DNA from: Acanthornis magna
Lineage: Eukaryota; Chordata; Aves; Passeriformes; Acanthizidae
Assembly: GCA_036785705.1 (NCBI GenBank)
Contig: JAWUZG010000138.1
Span: 3,100,501-3,164,500, forward strand
Direction: 5' to 3'
DNA: 64,000 nucleotides
Part shown: positions 57,607 to 64,000 of the stretch, in pieces
How positions within the stretch are numbered: the first letter of the stretch is position 1
How the letters are laid out: the number at the start of each line of letters is the position of its first letter
Made by a program: the position numbers and the translations under genes
Notes under the pieces: generated by a model
Seen by the model: the letters and a program-made list of their open reading frames with translations, nothing else
Told to the model about the DNA's origin: nothing
Databases searched by the model: none

Positions 57607-60600
57607 AAATATATCAAAATATATTAAATATTGCTTGGAGAGATAGATAAGGTTTGGTTTGCATGTGGTTTTAAAAAAGAGAGAGGTTCAGACCCTCTTT
57701 TACTGAATATCCAAAATAAACTGTAATTATTAGTTTTCCTATATTCCATCTGAGTTGGAATAATAGTGTTTCCTCTCCCAAGGAAGCTGTCAAAATCAAA
57801 ATGCACTCAGACCTGCAGTCAGGAGGGTCATCGTGGGAAGGTCTGGGAGGGAGCTTTAACTCTTCAGAGCAGAGTTGGAGTTGTGTGCAGTCCATGCGAA
57901 ATGCAGCCTCGTGCTGGATGATGAGGATAAAAAAAAGTTATTTGGTATCTGTCAAGGAAGTGACCCTGCCTGTGCTGCCTGCTGGGTGCTGGAGACCAAG
58001 GTTACACTGAATTGGCATTACTTTGGGAAAGGTACCTACACAAAGTAGTGTTTACAGTGTTCCCTAACCTTTTAAGTACAAGATTTCACTGCTTCAGTGT
58101 TCCCAGTGTTAATTTATCTGTGATATTTCCTGGTGCTCTTAAAATGAAACATGGAAAAAGCAGGGAAGCCACTGCAGAATGGGTCTGTCTCCAAGCCTGG
58201 CTCAGCAGCCAGGTGGGAACTCCAGGGAGCTCTGGAGCTGGGGCTCAGGGTAATTTCAGCAGTGTTGGATGATTGCAGCAGCAATTGTCAGGAGGTGTGA
58301 GGTGTCCTGCCCGTGGCTTCAGGAGGGCTGCTGACAGCACAGGGAGGAACAAGGAGCAATCGGCCTTGTGCTGCCTGTCAGGCTCTGCTGGGATGGCTTT
58401 CCAGCAGTCACACTGGGACAGCAAAACAAACTCTGTGTAAGTGCTGGGGAGATGACAGCTCTGGCCTTGGAAGAGTCAGTTCTGTCAAACGAGTTTGGAT
58501 TTTTTCTGTGAAGAGCCTTATGAAAAGAATTAGGTATCATTTGAACTTCAGAACAGCTTAGGTGCTGTTGCATGAGATGTTCTTGTGAGTCTGTGGATGC
58601 ATGGATGCAAATTGTTACCCTTCCCTAGGTGTGCCAGGGATTGGATAAATCCCTTAGGAATTCATGGTTGGAATTAACCATGGCTTGAGTTGGGTCTGTG
58701 TGGAGATGGGCAGGGCACAGATCCTGATGGGCAACACTGAGGTGGGACCCCCAGGAGAGGAGACCTGCTGGAGTTTTGTGGGGAGAAGGTGAGATGGGAA
58801 CACAGGCTCTTGGAGAAGGAAGCAAAGCTGGTTCTAGAGGGGAGGGAAGCTTTTGGGGGTAGGATTGAGTCAAGGTCCAAAGGAGCAGGAAATCCTCTCA
58901 CCACAGTGCCATAGCCTGTGCCAGGAGGTTGGGAAGTCCTTGTTGTGGGACACCTTTAGGAACATGTGTCATTCCAGAGGGCTTCAGCTGAGTTAGAGCA
59001 GGAGATGGACTAGACAAGTTCTTGTTTTCTCTTGTGACTTTCCCTAGCTTGCTCTTTCCTCTCTCTTGTACAACTTGGCTTCCTTCAGACTTCTCATTCT
59101 GCTGCTTTTATTGATTTCATCTTTAATCTCCCCTTCTGAATGTGTCTAATCCTCACTTTTGAAACCACCCGTCCATATTCCAGCATTCTTGCTCAACCAG
59201 TTCCCCTCCTGGGTCCTTTTCCATCCCCCTCTCTCCTCTGTGTCACTGAAAACATTGGGGTGCTGCAGCTCCCGAGGCCACTGCAGAGTCTTACCATGGA
59301 AGAAACAGCATTGTTCTGAAATGGCTCGGATATTTTGGCTGAAACTTTAATTTTATTTTATTTTGAAAATGCATCTGGAAGCAGGCTCCAAGCTGGGAAT
59401 CTTGAGCCTGAGTTGTTACATCTTTTCATCATTTTGGGCAACTGAAAATAAGGTTTCTCCTGGGAAGCAGCAAATGGCCTCAGCAGTGGGTCATGCTCTG
59501 AGCCTGTGTGTGGATTTTGCAGCTCTCTGGGCTAGAGGAGATGCTGCTGCTCCTCTCGGAGCTTTTGGAGCTGGGTGCAGCACTCAGAGCCCCACAGAGC
59601 AGCACCTGGGGGGGATGAAAGCGCCGCTGCTGCCCAGGGCTCCTCGCACACACAATGAGCCTGGCTGGCCCCTTGGCACGGGCAGCCTTTTTCCTTCAAT
59701 AGTTCAGGCCGTAAAATAACTGTTCAACATTTGTCTTCTCAATTATGTGGATTTTTCCAGAGTTAGTCAATCCCTACCTCACCCACCCCGTGCTGGGGAG
59801 GGGGAAGCTGTCTCCCTCCATCTGTCTGCACAGGGACCAGAACTGCTGGAGAAATGAGTTTCTAACTTTTTTAAGCTTTTCAGGATTTTTTGATAAGAAT
59901 TATGATCTTAAACATCTTGTTTGTTAAGCCTTGTCTTTAGTTTCCTAATGGAGAGCTCTAGAAGGCACATAAGCCTCAACTTTTAACACATGAGAGTTTC
60001 CCATCTGCTTCTTCAGGCATTTGATTTAAACTGTTTAAAAAGAAAACAAAACCTAACTGTAATTGTAGATATTTCAAAACGCTGATGAATTTTTTCCATG
60101 TTAATTTAGCTTTTCCTCCGTTCAAAAAAATCTCAAATTGAGACTGTGGAGAGGGGATTTATTTTCCCAGCCTACTTTCCTACTTTCTTAGGATGTCTGT
60201 CATGTGTCGTAAAGGAGCAGGAAGGGACAAACCCAGTCTGTTCTCCTTTACAGCCCCTTTTTGGTAAATCCCTACCTGTCTGGGAGCAACTGGAATTCTA
60301 TATCCTGACCTTGCAGTCACTACTTGTGGAAAAGAAAGGCGGGGGATAAATTGTCCTGTGCAGAAGAGCCTTAGCCAGAGGAAAATGTGCAAATTTCTGT
60401 GTAATGTTATTTATTTTACTCATGTAGAGACACCAAGGTGTTCTACCTAACTAATTCTCTGGTTTTTGGCTGAATTAGGGAAGGTTTTAAGGTTTGAGAC
60501 AGGACCCCAAATGCTTTCTCTCTGCCCTGAGCAGGACACGGCTGCTTCAGCGTTTTCACACGATGACATTTCCCTGTCTCTGGGCAATATTTTATTCTTG

Positions 60601-62142
60601 AATCCTCAAGCACCACTTAGGCTAAAAATAATGTTTTATTTTTAAATATTTGCTATTTGTGGCAGCGAAATACAGCTTGAGGGTTTCTACTTCAGTGTAT
60701 ACATTAAAGACTCTGACTTTAGTGCTTCCTCTGTGCCTTCCCTTCTCAGAGGGTTTTTTGAGGGTTTTATGGGGGGAAGGAGGAGGTGGCTGCTCTGTCC
60801 CACACCCCTGGAGAAGCTGCTTGCCCAGGCATTATTGGAGAGAGGTGATATCCAGGCTTTAAAGGGAGTCATGCTTGGTGGGAACCAGATGCTCCTGCGT
60901 CATGGTGATTTCGGTCGGGGGCTGGTGGGCACTTAATAGGCTTTTAATAGATTTCCCAGAAAACCTGGAGGGCTGGAAGCTGCACGGTTACAACGCAGGA
61001 GAGAATAAGAAAACCACGTTTCTGGGCACGTTGTACTTGTGAGGTATTGCTGGAATCTGAGGAGTGCTTTGAACTGGGTTTACTCACCCTGGGCTGGTCA
61101 GGGTGCTCCAGCACATCCTCCTGGTTTTCCCATTACCTCCAAGTGCGTGTTCAGCTCGTCTCTCTTCCCATCTTTTATCCTATCTCTCCTGTTCTGCTCG
61201 ACACTGAGCAGAATATATTGCTTCTCTGACTCTTACATCAAGTCCTCTGGAGATGATGACTTACCATGCCCAAAATCCCTGGTGCAGAATTGTTCCACAT
61301 TAGGCTGGTGTCCAGCACAGCTCACAATTCCAATTTGTTGCTCCCAAGAAGCTGGACTTGGGGTGAGGCAGTAGAACCAATTTATAGGTGCAGCACTGGG
61401 GAGTGGACAAATGCTGCTCTATTTGTCATGCATTTTTTACATGTTGTGTTTAAAGGAAGTTGAAGTGCCGGGTTGTGCCCGCAGTGTTTGTGGGTGCTGG
61501 TTTTTCACGGAGGGGTTTCGACCTCTGCTGTGTCAGATTTTTGTTTAATGCCAAGGACATGTGGAGGAGTTGGGATGCAGAGGTTTGGATACAGAGGATG
61601 CACTGTGAGCTCCAGAGCTCAGGTTTGAGTTGGAGCTGTGTTGGTCAGGGCAACCCTTCCTGTATCCTGGAGGGATTGTGCTGATGTACAGTGAAACATT
61701 CCAAGTGTGGATGGATGCAGGGAGGAGAGCAATGCCATCAACTCACAGTGTGCTGAGCAAAATCCCTTCTGGACCAGTGCTGAGGCCCCTCCAGCCCCGC
61801 TGTCTGACTGGGCAGTCCTGATACACAGCTCCACATATGGGATTTGTCTGGAAAACTGCTGGACCCTGCCAGGATCAACCATGGACAGGCAGGGTCAGCT
61901 CTTTGCTGATCTGTTCTGCAGGAGATAAATGTGACACATGGAATGGCCTTGGGGATCAGCACCTCTGAGAACCAGGAAATGAAATGCAGCCCCTGCAGGG
62001 CTCTGAGCACAGCAGGGGCAGGGGGCAGGACAGTGTCTGTGTGCGGATGGATCTCTGTTGCGCAGTGTTTCAGTGGGAAATGTGCCCTCCTGCTTGTTTA
62101 AATACTGCTTAGGTGTCGAATCTGCTCTTAGACCCAGGCTGG

Positions 62143-62445
62143 AAACCCCAGAATGCCAGAATCACTGGGGTTAGAAGGACCTGTGGAGATCCCCCAATCC
62201 AACCCCTGCCAAGGCAGGGTCACCTGGAGCAGTGACACAGGAACACATCCAGGTGGCTTTGAGATGTCTCCAGACAGGGACACTCCATGCCCTCCCTGGG
62301 CAGCTGTTCCAGGGCTCTGCCCCCTCCATGGAAGGAAGTTCTTCCTCATGTTGAGGTGGAACTTGTGTTTTAATTTGTGTCCATTGCTCCTCATCCTGTC
62401 CCTGGCACCACTGAAGGCAGGTGGTTCTTGGCCATGCTCAGACAC
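62143..62445 (-). mobile_element. CR1 LINE 3' fragment, antisense
   Basis: The plus strand runs 'agaatgccagaatcactggg', 'caatccaacccctgccaagg', 'gggcagctgttccagggctc', 'gttcttcctcatgttgaggt' and 'tcctgtccctggcaccactg', the full order of an inverted CR1 3' end. About 300 bp; it is the clearest antisense copy here. Confidence 0.92.
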
Positions 62446-64000
62446 TGAAATCGGAGTGCACCCAGGTCATGGCAGCTCAATGGAAGCAGAGGGAGCAGCT
62501 GCTTCCTCAGAGCTGTGTTTCAGTCACAAATGTAATTAATGTGTCATAAACATGGCATTCTTTTAAAATGGTGAAGCTGATATCTTAAGAGCATTCTGAT
62601 ATCACTTAAAAACTGATAAAATCATATGCTACAACTATTACTATAAATTAAACTAACTTCCTTGCAAGCTTGAGTGTACCCTTTTTGTTTGAATTGCTGA
62701 TGTGTTAAAACGTGTTTCATCCCTCTGCATCCCAAACCAACTAAGTTGATGTGGGTATTATGCTGTTCATGCCATGTATTGTGACAAATATTCTGCCTTG
62801 CTGCCTGACTCCAGTCCTTTCCTGTGATCCCAGTGAGCTCGGGGAGCGGGTGGGATGTTCTTGTTGTTCCCAGTGAACTGCTGTTTCCAGACATCAACAA
62901 CTGGAATAATCCTCCAGTACAACAGTAGTACAAGTCTTGGACGTGGAAGCAGACAAAATTCCACTTTACTTTCTCCCAACAGTTTTATAAGAAACACTTC
63001 AGCATGAAGGGAATAAATCACAGAAGGTACATAAGGTCCCATAACATGAAGTGTCTGGCATCAAAGTGCAGGGGCACAATCAAATCTGGCTTTTGGCTGC
63101 TTGGATCACATTGTACTGAAACGGCTCCAGGGGTGTTTGATCTCAACATTTTGTTGGAAATTTTCTTACAGGACCAAGTTTGCTGAAAAATGCTGGTTTG
63201 GGGCCAGTCTTTAGTCTGAAACATCTGGGCCTGACAGCCTTTTTCCAAGCTCGGGGGAGGAATTCAGGCAATACCTTTGTGATAAAAAGTGATGAATTTG
63301 GCTCTGAGATAGCGAGGCCATGGTTGCGAGTTTGGAGCAGGATCCCCTGGGCTGGCCTGGGCACCAGAGAGCCCAGGGCTCCCCATGGCTGCTCAGCTGA
63401 ACCTGCTGCATCAGTTCCTCCAGGTGTGAGCAGAAATGTTGAAAGGAATATTGGTTTCCAGTCCTGCCAAGATTTCAGAAGGTTGGGTTTGTTCTGGTTT
63501 GGGTAAATCATACACAAAAAAAGATAATATTAGGTATAAACTGCCCAAATGTTTATTCTGTATAACCCTGACCTTTGTGTTGATAGAGCTGGGTTGAAAC
63601 AAGAGAGCAGCACCACGAGACAATCCAGTCCCAGTGGGAAAGGCCCAGATCTGTGTCAGCACTGGGGCTGTGGTGCCGTACAGCAGCACAGGGGAGAGGG
63701 AGCAGGATCCAGCTCCTCCCTTTGCAAACACTGGGGGGCAAAGAAGAACTTTTGGGGGTGGAGGGAAGAGTTTTGGTTCTTACTGGTTGTTTGTCATGTT
63801 AGTCACTTTGTGTGAAGGAATTAGAGTGGGAAACGTGGTGATTTGGGCAAGAAACGAAGAAATTATCAATTTTACTGTGTTCAGACTCTTGCAATGATTT
63901 TAATTATATTACAGAGGTCTGTTATCTCTGCTGTAGCATGGATAGGTGCTGGTGGAGGGGACTGATGTGAGATGGTCCTTGGCTCGAGTCAAAATCCATC

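Larger units (their letters stand above)
52108..64000. other. STX8: STX8 intron 6 (incomplete)
   Basis: No sequence matching the expected next STX8 exon (IIDDLANLVENTD-like) was found to the window end. The interval is mostly unique, AT-rich DNA with small arrays and CR1 fragments. The absence is by eye, so a diverged short exon could have been missed. Confidence 0.6.

Noticed and set aside
1..64000. tRNA, rRNA, snoRNA genes or endogenous retroviral LTRs
   Set aside because: None was recognised on either strand by eye; small RNAs cannot be excluded without a covariance-model search.

Overview
This window looks like nuclear DNA from a bird, probably a songbird, on a GC-rich microchromosome. 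It carries several diverged 3' ends of CR1 LINEs in both orientations. It also holds more than twenty tandem-repeat arrays, strong CpG islands and compact introns. Only two protein-coding genes can be supported. No bacterial, viral, CRISPR, tRNA or rRNA features were seen.

Layout. Positions 1-21 kb have no recognisable gene. They hold minisatellites and microsatellites (1.1-2.0, 5.7-7.4 and 11.1-11.7 kb), two CR1 copies and a few AT-rich, transcription-factor-site-dense stretches that could be conserved enhancers. Positions 21.2-22.3 kb are a large CpG island with eight or more GC boxes, several CCAAT boxes and two perfect RFX X-boxes. This is the signature of a ciliary-gene promoter, although I could not identify its gene.

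Positions 23.76-31.2 kb (minus strand) hold a complete seven-exon gene. It encodes a 606-residue TBC plus TLDc protein, a diverged relative of TBC1D24. All splice junctions are GT-AG and the frame closes exactly. Three of its introns are filled by different minisatellites. One of these, a 19-bp array, starts on the exon 6 splice donor itself and has duplicated that donor.

From 35.52 kb on (plus strand) comes the 5' part of STX8 (syntaxin-8), a late-endosomal Qc-SNARE. Six exons encode residues 1-180, ending just after the zero-layer glutamine. The last exons, with the rest of the SNARE motif and the membrane anchor, were not found before 64 kb. A 0.6-kb polypyrimidine array abuts the STX8 start, and STX8 introns carry further minisatellites and CR1 fragments.

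The two genes are divergent (5' ends about 4.3 kb apart) and both concern membrane traffic: a TBC/TLDc vesicle protein and an endosomal SNARE. From memory, the human STX8 5' neighbour is CFAP52 rather than a TBC1D24 relative, so the local gene order deserves checking. The left 37 kb is much richer in GC and minisatellites than the AT-richer right 27 kb. All gene identifications rest on comparison with remembered family sequences; no database search was run.
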